This document shows positions 21,151-30,539 of a stretch of 64,000 bases of DNA, one piece after another. A program made the translations under genes and the position numbers. The stretch comes from Parnassius smintheus behrii. Lineage: Eukaryota > Arthropoda > Insecta > Lepidoptera > Papilionidae. Within the stretch, counting starts at the first letter, position 1. Every line of letters starts with the position of its first letter. The notes under the pieces are model-generated. The model was not told the origin of the DNA and made no database searches. It worked only from the letters and a program-made list of their open reading frames with translations. The stretch is taken from the NCBI GenBank assembly GCA_036936625.1, contig JAUPFT010000026.1, positions 35,056,513 through 35,120,512 on the forward strand. Reading direction: 5' to 3'.

Positions 21151-21449
21151 TTTTTTTAATTTTTTTTAACTTTTTATTCGTGGGTAGGTATGTAACAAGT
21201 AACAGCTGACTTATTAGCTCCTTTATTTTATATACTTTAAAATTATTTTAAACCAGTGTTTGGACTATATTTACATATCAATTACATCTTTATTACCTTT
21301 TCTTTTGAAGTCCTATTGAAATATATGTCCAGATAAAATATTTGCGACATTCACATACCACCCATTAGTGTCACTTTGTTTTTGCAAACTATATCACTCA
21401 TTAGCACTTCACTTTGTGTTCACTAAATGCACAGCAAATATTGGAAGAA

Positions 21450-22304
21450 ATGGCAAGAGTAACTGATGTGGAGGTCATGCAAAGAGAACTTGAAGGAAGC
21501 TGGAGTCACAAAATGGCTGAATTTGAAAACAGATTAAAGGCTGCCTCAACACCTACTAATCCCTCTCTTAATCAACTCGGCGAGGAGTTTTATGAATTCA
21601 AGGACGTCGTTTGCTCCATGCTCAATCTCCTTCGGCAACAAATTCAAGCCTGCACTAAGTCAATTGATGCTATTGATATACAGCACAGACAGAATATCCT
21701 TCTATTTAATGGGATATCTGACTCCCCAGAAGTTAATATTGAACAAGAAATACTGGGTATCATACATAAGAAAATGGGTATCCCACATGTTACAAATGTG
21801 TCCTTAGTACGTTGCCATCGAATTGGTGTTCAAAAGGATGGTCGATCACGTCAAATTCTTGTACAATTTCATGAGCATAACACAAAGTCTGAAGTGTGGA
21901 AAGCTAAAACTAAGTTAAAGGGATCTCAAATATCTGTGTCTGAGTTTTTAACTAAAATGAGGCAATTTGTTCTTAAAAAAGCCCGCAAGCATTTTGAAAT
22001 GAAAAATGTGTGGACCTTAGATGGAGCAATTTTTATCAAACTTCCCAATAATGAACGGGCAAAAATCTTCACTGAAGAGGAGATTGATACTCTCATTAAA
22101 CAGTTTCCTGTTGATTTTTCATCAGCAAGTCTTAGCATGGATCCTAACAGCAGTATCACTAAGAGCGTAAAGAAACCCATACAAGCACTGCAAAGTTCTT
22201 CAAGCAAAAAAATTCTGTGAGAGACTTCTCCTCGCAATCAAGATGGTGTGGTGGTGCAGAAAGAGGATTCTAAAAGGTCCCGCCGTTTAATTGCTAAAAA
22301 ATAA
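21450..22304 (+). pseudogene. LINE ORF1 protein (coiled coil plus RRM-like), one nonsense codon
   Basis: I take the ATG at 21450 (MARVTDVEVM) as start; the frame is open a little upstream without an ATG. A predicted coiled-coil segment (QRELEGSWSHKMAEFENRL, then SMLNLLRQQI) is followed by RQNILLFNGI, LVRCHRIG, RQILVQFHEH and LDGAIFIKLPN. This is the RRM and C-terminal domain pattern of L1-type ORF1 proteins. A TGA at 22218-22220, readable as a CGA to TGA change, cuts off a basic tail that would end at the TAA at 22302-22304. The known role is binding of the LINE RNA. Confidence 0.8.
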
Positions 22305-23166
22305 CTTGCTTTATTTACATATAATGGTATTCCTAGGTATCCTTTATGTTTGTGTTCCATTGTTTTATATTATTGATTTACATTCCATTGTTTTATATTA
22401 TTGAGTTAAGTGTTTATAGTCCCGCATCTTCTTGGTTGTAATGACTGTAGCACAGAACAATATTGTCTGTACTGTGGTCATAAGTTCACTTTTATACAGC
22501 AGTATAATTGCAATTTTTTTTAAGTTGTTTTCTTCTAATAGTATAGTCTGCATAGTAATTTTTATTTCTCTAAATATAAATTTAATGAGATTTTATCTTG
22601 TAATACATAACTTGCTTGGGTATAGTTTCCTTTTGTTTCTTAGTTAAGGTTTCTTACTTAGTAGGTTTTGTTTATGCTATGCTTGATATTGGTAACAATA
22701 CTTATCTTTTTATAAATGTACCTACCACATATTTTTAATTTGATTTTTTTTTAAATTTTGGGTTTTGATTTGTTTGATTTGACAATGACAACTATGTATT
22801 ACTTTTTTTACCTTTTATAGACAAAGGACACATGAATCATACAGCCAGCGTCGATCTTATACTTTGCTTTAATCGATTTTCTCTTGGTAAACATTCTCTT
22901 GTAATATTTTGTGTGACATCTACTTAGGAACTTTATTATTAGTCAAGATTATTTTTGCCACTTTAGATATTTTAGATCATAAGTTTGCATATAAAATTTA
23001 TTTATATTAAGTTTACTCTGTAAACAGTAAACTGATGGATTGGTGATGTTTATGTTTAGTAATTGTTAGTTAATAGTTGTAGTTTACATGACTTACTTTT
23101 TTAATTTTTTTATTACTATTTTTATATATATTTATTTAATTTATTTATTATTTTAGTATATGTAAT
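22305..23166 (+). other. AT-rich spacer between LINE ORFs
   Basis: About 860 bases without a credible ORF. A 71-residue hydrophobic frame at 22432-22647 looks like chance in AT-rich DNA. Confidence 0.5.
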
Positions 23167-25540
23167 ATGTCTGATGTTGAGTCGTTTAGCTCTGCAAATG
23201 ATTCTTCTACTTTGTCATTTCACTCTTGTAATGATTCTCTCAACGATAGCGTGTTTAATTTACACGAACTACTCAAAGGAGTTTTTCCGTCTTTTAACAA
23301 CTCTGTGAACATATGTCATATTAACGCTCAAAGTATCCCGAGCCACTACTCCGAACTAGAAGCTTCATTTTTTCCCGAGTATATTCATGCTATATTATTG
23401 TCGGAAAGTTGGCTGAAACATTCTTTACCGTCAACTTTATATCCCTTACCCGGCTTTGTACTTGTTAGGAATGATCGTGTTGGAAAAGGTGGAGGTGGTG
23501 TAGCAATCTACCTACACGCATCAATTCCTTATAAAATTGTCTTAGCATCTCCCTCCTGCTATTCCGCTTCTTCTGAGTTTTTATTTGTGGAACTCGATGT
23601 CAAGGGCATCAGGATGCTTCTAGGGGTAGTGTATTGCCCCCCATCTACCGACTACTTCGCCACTTTAGATATGGCTCTTGTTGATATTTGTTATGAGTAC
23701 ACTCACTGTATAATCATGGGTGATTTCAATACCGATCTGTTGAAAAACTGCCCTCGTTCCAAAAGGTTTCTTTCAATTATTGAGTTAGTAAATCTTTCTA
23801 CTCTCCCTTTAAAGGCTACTCATCATAATATCGGAACCGATGACTCATTGATTGATCTAATCCTTGCTGCTTCTCGTGAACATGTGATGATGCATGGACA
23901 GTTACCCACTTTGGGTTTCTCACGCCACGACTTAATTTATGCATCGTATAAGCTTAAACCTCCTAAATATTCCCCTACTGTAATGCATATTCGCAGTTTT
24001 TCTAAAATAGACTTTGACAAGCCTAGGAATGACGCTCTTAATCTCGATCTAGCCTCTTTAATAGCAGCATCTACTGTTGACGATAAAGTCGCTATCCTTA
24101 ACCACAATATTCTTAGCCTTTATGATGCTCATGCTCCTGTTCACAAGGTTAGATTGAAGCGTCCCCCTGCCCCTTGGATGACAGAGGGCGTAAGGATGGA
24201 AATGGCTAGACGAAATCGTGCTTTTCTTCGTTTCAAGAGAGATCGAACTGAAGAAAATTGGATATCTTTTAAAGCAGCCAGGAATAGGTGTAATCATATG
24301 GTACTTGCAGCTAAACGCCGATATTTCCATAACTGTATTAATAACTCTTCTCCAGTTTTAGTGTGGAAATTCCCATTTTTTATAGGATAGGGTGACAAAC
24401 GAGCACACAGTCCACCTGATTGTAAGTGGTTGCTGTGGCCCATAGACATCTACATCTATCCTTGATTACGAATCAAAATGCAGATGCGTTGTCACCCGTG
24501 AGGACTAAGATGCAATGTCTCGTTTCCAGTAAAAAGGGTCTCCGGTTCTCTACACTCGCCATACGAAATACAGCAGCATTAAGCTACTATTTTACGCTGG
24601 TATTCTGTGAAAGCGTGGTCCTTCCCCAGTCGAGCCGACCCATTTGTGCTATAACTATACTACTAATATAAATGCAGCATGGCTCTACCTAAAATCTTTC
24701 GGTCTTTGTAGACCAGTTACGTTGGATTGTGGTCCTTCTCTGTCACTTGATGAAATCAACCAACATTTCGCTTCTGTAAAAGCACTGGATCCTACAATTC
24801 GTTCCCAAACTATGGCTTCCATTGCTTCTATGCAAATTCCTAACATTCCTACTTTTAATTTTTCTCCTGTTTCTCAGGATGATGTCAAAAAGTTGATTTT
24901 AGCAATCCAGTCCAAGGCCGTGGGTTACGACGAGATTAGTAGACATATAGTAGTATTTATACTAGAGCACCTTCTCCCGGCAATTTCCCATATAATCAAT
25001 TTTTCCCTCGTTTCAGGTCAGTATCCTAATCTTTGGAAGAGGGCGTTTGTAAAGCCTCTCCCAAAAGTTCCTACTCCCATTCTTCCCCATCATTTTCGTC
25101 CAATATCAATTCTACCCTTTCTTTCCAAAATTTTAGAATCCTGTGTTTACAAGCAAATTTCTACTTTTGTTTCGAAACACAACCTACTGAGTATATACGA
25201 GTATCAGTTTGGGTTTCGTCCTGGTCATAGTACCACTACTGCATTAATTAATGTTATTGATAATATTAAACGAGGCATGGAAGAAAAAAAATAACAGTAC
25301 TGGTACTAGTTGATTTCTCAAATGCTTTCAACACAGTTGATCATGAAATCCTTCTTCCCATACTGTCTCATCTGAATTTTGGCCCTACTGAATTGGATTG
25401 GTTTACATCTTATCTTCGCGGTCGACAGAAGACAGTCAGTGTGGGGCAACTGTCCTCAGCGTGGGCTGATGTGGATGCTGGTGTGCCGCAAGGTGGTATT
25501 CTTTCTCCTATAATGTTTTCAATTTTTATAAACTTTATAA
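23167..25540 (+). pseudogene. LINE ORF2: APE endonuclease and partial RT
   Basis: The first part (23167-24369) is an APE-type endonuclease with ICHINAQSI, LSESWL, GGGVAIYL, IMGDFNTDL and SRHDLIYA. A short retroposon then interrupts the frame. RT resumes at about 24670 with LDEINQHFASV, HHFRPISILPFLSKI and FGFRPGHSTTTALINV. A frame change at an A-run near 25285 leads to VDFSNAFNTVDHEIL (motif A) and GVPQGGILSPIMFS (motif B). The frame ends at 25540 inside INF, and the YxDD motif and the rest of the palm are missing, so an internal deletion joins motif B to the 3' UTR. It would nick DNA and reverse transcribe the LINE RNA. Confidence 0.85.
24370..24670 (+). mobile_element. Short retroposon copy A (GACAAACGAGCAC family)
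   Basis: The segment starting GGGTGACAAACGAGCACAC, with GGCCCATAGACATCTAC, GATGCGTTGTCACC and GTCGAGCCGACC, interrupts ORF2 of the LINE. It recurs at 55197-55470. It has no ORF and no tRNA-like promoter that I can see. Exact ends are uncertain. Confidence 0.75.
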
Positions 25541-25686
25541 GATAAGAAGTTAAGTTAGTTAGTCCGTGATCATTTTTTAAAGACAACGCATTCTACATTA
25601 CTCATCTATTTAATATGTATTGCCAAACAGAAGTATATATTCATAGTCATTTGTATATACTAATTATGTATGTATTTGGACAGACA

Positions 25687-25945
25687 GGCCTGTTGGTCTA
25701 GTGGTTAGTGACCCTGACTGCTAAGCCGGAGGTCGTGGGTTCGATTCCCACCCAGGACAAATGTTTGTGTGATGAGCACGATCATTTGTTCTGTGTCTGG
25801 GTGTAATTTATCTACAATATTTATGTATTTAGAAATATATAAGTACGTTTATCAGTTGTCTAGTACCCATAATACAAGCTCTGCTTAGCTTGGGACTAGA
25901 TGGCGTTGTGTGATAGCTGTGGAATATTATTATTATTATTATTTA
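25687..25945 (+). mobile_element. tRNA-derived SINE with (ATT)n tail
   Basis: The head is tRNA-like with A box TGGTCTAGTGG (25694-25704) and B box GGTTCGATTCC (25738-25748). The anticodon position reads GCT in a CTGCTAA loop. The body contains TTAGCTTGGGACTAGATGG, and the tail is TATTATTATTATT at 25924-25944. This resembles lepidopteran tRNA-derived SINEs of the Metulj/HaSE type. It lies in the 3' UTR of the LINE. The acceptor stem is only partly paired and no CCA or tRNA end follows, so it is not a tRNA gene. Confidence 0.85.
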
Positions 25946-26216
25946 AATATGTTTACTTGTATGTATATCCATTTATTTATATATTTGTATATATGTAAGG
26001 ATAGATCATATATGTATAGTTTATTTATTAGTAGTTTGTTTATAATATGTAGTTAATTATCATTTGTATTTTGTTATCTTATTCTATATTGCCACACCTA
26101 CGTCAAATTCTCACCACTATATGGGTTGACTGTTAGAGAATGCCTCAAGGCATTAAGTCCGCCCTTTGTATTCTATTGTTAAGGATGCAATAAAGGATAA
26201 AATAAATAATAAATAA
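25946..26216 (+). other. 3' UTR end and A-rich tail of the CR1-group LINE
   Basis: It includes GGTTGACTGTTAGAGAATGCC, GGCATTAAGTCCGCCC and GCAATAAAGG, then (AATA)n up to the Helitron junction. AATAAA at about 26189 may be the polyadenylation signal. Confidence 0.7.
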
Positions 26217-26222
26217 ATAATT

Positions 26223-27593
26223 CTCAACGCGCAGCTTTTTTTGATTTAAAGATATATAACGGAGACGTTCACTTTCTACCTTCACATACATGTCTACCAA
26301 AAATCTATGAAATAATTGTCTACACCGGGCAAAGGGTAAGATCATTTTCTCGCAACATCATATGATACGCATGAAACTCCATACGTGATACTTTTTTGTT
26401 CGGAGTAGGCTCCTTTGTGACCGGGTTAATGAGTGGAATTTAAAAATGATAACCCTCTTGTCCTTTTCAATAAATCAATGGGTATTGCAGAGCGTCATAA
26501 AACTTGTGGATATCGGCTACATCATCACGTGCTTATAAGACAATGTCTCGTGAAGAAAATTGATCACCACTAATAACGCCTGCTATTTCGTTTATTAAAA
26601 ATGCATTGTAGCGCCTTTCACCCGATCTGCGTGAATGACGACTTTATAATCCTCTTCAGGTATGTTTTCTAAAGCAGTTTTAAATGTTTTGACTAATATG
26701 TTACGTTCATGCAAGAATCTTTGAATTTTGAACACTGTGTCTCTCTCAACTCCCTGGATAGACGAAAATCCCAGCATTATTATTTCGCGGTCAACTCTGA
26801 AGGACGTCATTTGAAAACATGAGTTATATTTCCGGATCCTGTTTAAAAAGCGCCGTGACTCATTAGCATCATATAAAAAGAGAGTTTTCCAAGGTTCCTC
26901 TGGTTCCCCAAGTAACGGAAGAGACACTTTGCCATTGTAACAGCACATTCCGGCGGTCTCATCTTTCCATTTTAAAGCGCTGCATAATCGACACACCTTG
27001 TCCATCAGTCCGATAACAACTAACCTGTGATTTCTATAATCAATCAACGGATCATAATTGAATGCTACGTCATTAAAAACCGAACAGTTGTTTCTTTGAA
27101 AAATTTGTCAACGTTCAGCTTGAAGCTGTGCACTTGCATCTCTCATCTTCGCGCTTGTGTCTGTTCTGGTGTTTCATATGCCCTTATAGTAGATTGACGT
27201 TCAGCTTGCTCAATGAGTATGTGTTGAGTTTCATCAGGTGTTTCCGCGGCTCTTAAGGCGGCCTGACGTTCCGCTTGTTCGAATATACTTTGCTGACTGA
27301 GCAGGTGTTTCGGTAGCTCTTAAAGTAGATTGACTTTCTGCCTGTTCAAGACGCCTTTGCTGACTTTGAGCAGGTGTTTCAGTAGCTCTTAAAGTGGCTT
27401 GACGCTCTGCCTGTTCAAGACGCCTTCACTGACTTTGAGAAGGTGTCTCAGATGCTCTAAAAGCAGCCTGATGCCCTGCTTGTTCTTGCCTTCTCAGTTC
27501 AGCATCTTCTAATGATTCTAGCGATCGAGCTAATCTTTTTGCTTGTCTTTGAGAAGATACTCTTGAGAGGCTGTACTTACGTTTGCGAGGCAT
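26223..27593 (-). pseudogene. Helitron N-terminal region with 23-residue repeats
   Basis: It starts at ATG 27593-27591 (MPRKRKYSLSRVSSQRQAKR). Next come three or more repeats of a 23-residue charged unit (RRLEQAERQATLRATETPAQ), likely coiled coil. Then it reads DYRNHRLVVIGLMDKVCRLC, KYNSCFQMTSF, SRMEFHAYHMML, CRQLFHRFLVDMY and ISLNQKKLRVENY, up to the LINE tail at 26222. These match the Helitron-like N domain upstream of Rep. Several stops and frame changes occur, for example one inside the repeats. It continues directly into the segment ending at 21150. Confidence 0.85.
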
Positions 27594-28555
27594 TATGAAG
27601 TAACAAAAAACCTATTTATAAAAGAACGTTTAAGCACCTAAAAGGAATTAAATTTCCTTTTAAATATTTTTTTAAAAGCAAATCCAAAATACTTAAAAGA
27701 AATAAATATTTCTTTTAAATATTTTTTTAAAATCAAAACAAAAAAACCAATTCAAGACACAACATGAATCCAAAAACGATAGCCAAAAAAATCGACTCAA
27801 CTTAAACCAAATCACAAAACAAATCGCAGAAAATCGAAATCGAAAGCAGTAGTCGATATAAATATAACCAACGAAAAAAGAAGTAAATGTATGGGTCCCG
27901 TATACACTATCTATACTATAAATTTTCCTTTGAAATATTGTTAATCAACCTAAAACAACGAAAACCAATTCACGATTCTAAATAAAAAAATCTAAAATCA
28001 AAGCCAGAGTCTAAATATGTATAAAGGAATACCAACCAAATCAACAAAACCGATCCAAGAAAATACACAAATCCGAACATGAAAGCCAATATAAATCCAT
28101 TCAACCTTAACCAAAGCAAATAACAAACAACCGAAATCGAAAGCAGGTAGTCAAATAAGCTACGAAATAGAAACAATTTAAATGTATAGGTACGGTATGC
28201 ACTATAAGTTGAGGCACGGCTCAACGGCGGGAGCTAAGTACATGCCAGGAAACATTTCGTTACCAGGTTTTAAAAACCTAGTAACGACATCTAGCGGAAT
28301 CAATTTAAACTATGTATACGGTAGTTAATAGCAACTCTTAAAAATATTTTTCTTATAATTTTGCATAATTTTTCGTGAATTTTATGTTTTTTATCGCTCT
28401 CTTCCCGGTCCTGCGTGGAAAAATACAGATCCATACATTTTTTATCTTAATTTTGGTAAAAAGACATAATAATCCAGATATTCTGACCTTTTCTGTTCGT
28501 CCATCGTACCGTCGTCCGTCTTGTAGAATCACGGTGGCGCCACCTAGCTGAATTT
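27594..28555 (-). other. Helitron 5' untranslated region
   Basis: AT-rich sequence with local imperfect repeats, such as AAATATTTTTTTAAAA twice near 27665 and 27717. An 84-residue hydrophobic frame (28224-27970) has no recognisable relatives and I do not call it a gene. Confidence 0.5.
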
Positions 28556-28559
28556 AATT

Positions 28560-28853
28560 TTGCAACATATTCGATTTTCCCATGGGAATGATATGTTTTT
28601 CCGCTGAAAAAAGTAGCCTATATCGCTTTACAGTCACCGAACTATCCCCATACCAAAATTCATGTCATGCCGACGCTCTGTTGCGACGTGAAGGAAGGAC
28701 AAACTTTTGCAACATATTCTATTTTTCACGGGAATGAGATGTTTTTCCGCGGAAAAAAGTAACCTATCTCACTCTACAGCCACCGAACTATCCCCATACA
28801 AAAAATCATGCCATGCCGACGCTCTGTTGCGATGTGAAAGAAGAACAAACAAA
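28560..28853 (-). repeat. Two tandem copies of a 147-bp unit near the Helitron 5' end
   Basis: TTGCAACATATTC starts at 28560 and again at 28707. Each unit contains ATGTTTTTCCGC, CCGAACTATCCCCATAC and GCCGACGCTCTGTTGCGA. The second copy leads into the terminal AATATTAGTGTAGTAGA (28871-28887). Confidence 0.9.
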
Positions 28854-28887
28854 CACACCTTCGCATTTATAATATTAGTGTAGTAGA

Positions 28888-29454
28888 GTATGGATTTCTC
28901 ATAATTTATCGTTGAGGGTGGACTGGACAAAAGTAAAAAAAACGTTTATTTTTCCCCATGGCGTAGTAGCTTAGAATTGAGTTGCCGCCTTGAGGACTGT
29001 CATTTTTGTCTCGCACATTTATGCTGCTCTCGCTCCATGACATTGAAACAAATATTTTGCAACGAAAAGAGTTCTATATCTGTTTTACATATAAAGACAC
29101 TTGCTAACAATTTTAACCTGTTTGCTGTTCTTTCTGAGCTTGCGGGTTAGGCGAATAAGGCCACACATTTGTTGTCACCCCAAGGGGCTAATATAGAAAA
29201 CCTCACTGCCTGTACTCAAACTGGCTTTCATACTCATACCTCTATGCTTACCTTTTTATCCAGAATACAGCAGTAAGAGCACTGTTGCTTGGGCAAAATT
29301 AGTAGAAATAAATTCAGAGACGGATAAAATCTTGAGAGCGCACTTGGCTAGAACTACTTTGGCTGCCCTCTGGTAGCTATTTATTATAAATTATAACTAC
29401 GTATTTTGCTAATCTATAGTATGGTTTTGTGTAAAAATCATGAAAGCGGTGTTA
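28888..29454. other. No recognisable feature
   Basis: About 570 bases of mixed composition outside the Helitron end. I see no ORF or repeat that I can name. Confidence 0.4.
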
Positions 29455-30150
29455 AATTAAAATCTACCCCAATTGGATACCAGCATCGATAATCCTGGAG
29501 AATTCCTTTCTGAGAATCTATGTCAAAACCTTCTTCACCTGGGCGTAGATGCTCGGACTGCCCATAAATTCAGGGGAGGGAGAGGGGGTTACAATTCCGC
29601 TCTGTACATATAAACTACACAAAAAATCAAAGCAAAATTAGTACTGCAGCGTGTTCCCATGTTGGCTGTGGAATTCTACAACAAAAAGGGGACTGCATTC
29701 AATTCTTATCACAGGCTGTCACCACCTCGAGACGGCTAAGCCGACCTTGCTCTTTCTCACCAATACGCTGTTCTCTCTGGCTGATATATTTTATTTATCT
29801 TACCCAAATTACAAACTGGAACACTCATTTCTGCCTCGGGCTAGAGTTTGTGTGTACGTCAGAAAGGATATCTGTTCTCCACGCCTCGATTGTCTTGAAG
29901 GCAATTCAGGGTCAGCGGACATGAATTCACGTCTGCTGACCCTGAAGCAAAAGATCGCTGCTTGTGGGAAGCGGATTCGACGATTTACCTAGAGGTCAAG
30001 GCGGTTCAACCAAAATCGTCTCTTCCGGAGTGATCACAAGGGGCTCTATAAGTCATTGGAGCGACCAAAGGTATGTGGAGCGGGCCCAGGACCGGACCAG
30101 GCTGTTGCATTTTGGCGTGGCCTGTGATCAGAGCCCGTAAACCACAGCGG
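29455..30150 (+). pseudogene. LINE endonuclease fragment joined to a second LINE fragment
   Basis: Frames at 29680-29900 give HHLETAKPTLLFLT, LSYPNYKLEHSFLPRARVCVYVRKDI, the start of an APE-type LINE endonuclease. From about 29935 a different stretch reads LKQKIAACGKRIRRF, QNRLFRSDHKGLYKSLE and AFWRGL, like the region before RT in other LINEs. The junction is an inverted repeat (29905-29946). Multiple stops. I cannot assign clades. Confidence 0.6.
29905..29946. repeat. Perfect 12-bp inverted repeat, 18-base loop
   Basis: TTCAGGGTCAGC (29905-29916) and GCTGACCCTGAA (29935-29946) are exact reverse complements. The right arm is LINE coding sequence (LLTLK). Confidence 0.9.
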
Positions 30151-30164
30151 GGGGCCTTGGATAT

Positions 30165-30280
30165 ATGTTGTGGCGAGCCAGGAGCCGGTTCTGGTAGCTC
30201 TCGGTCAGAAAGTGACTTATGAGCAGCTTCTTGACGTATTAGAGGTAAGATATCTCGACGCTCACCTGGAACACGTTGTA
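30165..30280 (+). pseudogene. Ty3/gypsy gag fragment (N-terminal side of a split gag)
   Basis: The frame reads VALGQKVTYEQLLDVLEVRY and LDAHLEHV, a typical gypsy Gag segment. The residues that normally follow (a Y/F-RAQL... sequence) appear at 36722 in the same orientation, so this may be the left half of the gag that continues there. Confidence 0.6.
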
Positions 30281-30415
30281 ATATGGTGCACTCTTGGGTG
30301 TTTTAATAAAAGGCATGTTTCTTGTAAGTCGGCCCAAAGTATATTGTCTGAAATACAGGTTGAAATTAATGTTCTAATATACAGTTCACACGCGAAGCGG
30401 GGATTGCCGCGTAAA

Positions 30416-30501
30416 CTGAATTTTACACGTCCGTAGGAGCGAGTCCACGTTTACACAGCCGTGGGACTAATTTGTTGCTTACATCATTTTTATCACATTA
30501 C
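30416..30501 (+). repeat. 86-bp direct repeat, copy 1
   Basis: From CTGAATTTTACACGTCCG to ATCACATTAC. About 88% identical, without gaps, to 36625-36710. The function is unknown. Confidence 0.9.
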
Positions 30502-30539
30502 AGCTCCCCCGAAAAGTATAGCGTACACACCCCCCATTT

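Larger units (their letters stand above)
21151..26216 (+). mobile_element. CR1-group LINE, two ORFs, inserted in the Helitron
   Basis: It is bounded by ATAATT at 21145-21150 and 26217-26222, a likely target-site duplication. Removing it restores a continuous Helitron frame. It contains ORF1 (21450-22304), a long AT-rich spacer, ORF2 (23167-25540, interrupted) and a 3' end with GGCATTAAGTCCGCC and GCAATAAAGG before an AATA-rich tail. A short retroposon at 24370-24670 and a SINE at 25687-25945 are nested in it. Confidence 0.85.
16190..28887 (-). mobile_element. Autonomous Helitron (RepHel), split by a mariner and a LINE
   Basis: Minus-strand coding sequence starts at 27593 with an N-terminal repeat region and runs to 26223. 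It stops at the A-rich tail of a plus-strand LINE and resumes at 21150 on the other side of that LINE. It then continues through Rep and helicase to about 16560, with a mariner in between (16722-18018). The 5' terminus is probably TCTACTACACTAATATT at 28887, a TC start typical of Helitrons. The 3' terminus is unclear: tandem repeats at 16190-16440 are followed by the Penelope. Helitrons move by rolling-circle transposition. Confidence 0.85.

Noticed and set aside
22432..22647. A 71-codon hydrophobic ORF
   Set aside because: It lies in the AT-rich spacer between LINE ORFs and fits chance.
25687..25759. A possible tRNA gene with good A and B boxes
   Set aside because: The acceptor stem pairs poorly and the sequence continues into a SINE body with an ATT-repeat tail, so it is the head of a SINE.
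27970..28224. An 84-codon hydrophobic ORF that looks like a membrane protein
   Set aside because: It lies in the AT-rich Helitron 5' UTR and has no context or recognisable family. T-rich codons give hydrophobic residues by chance.
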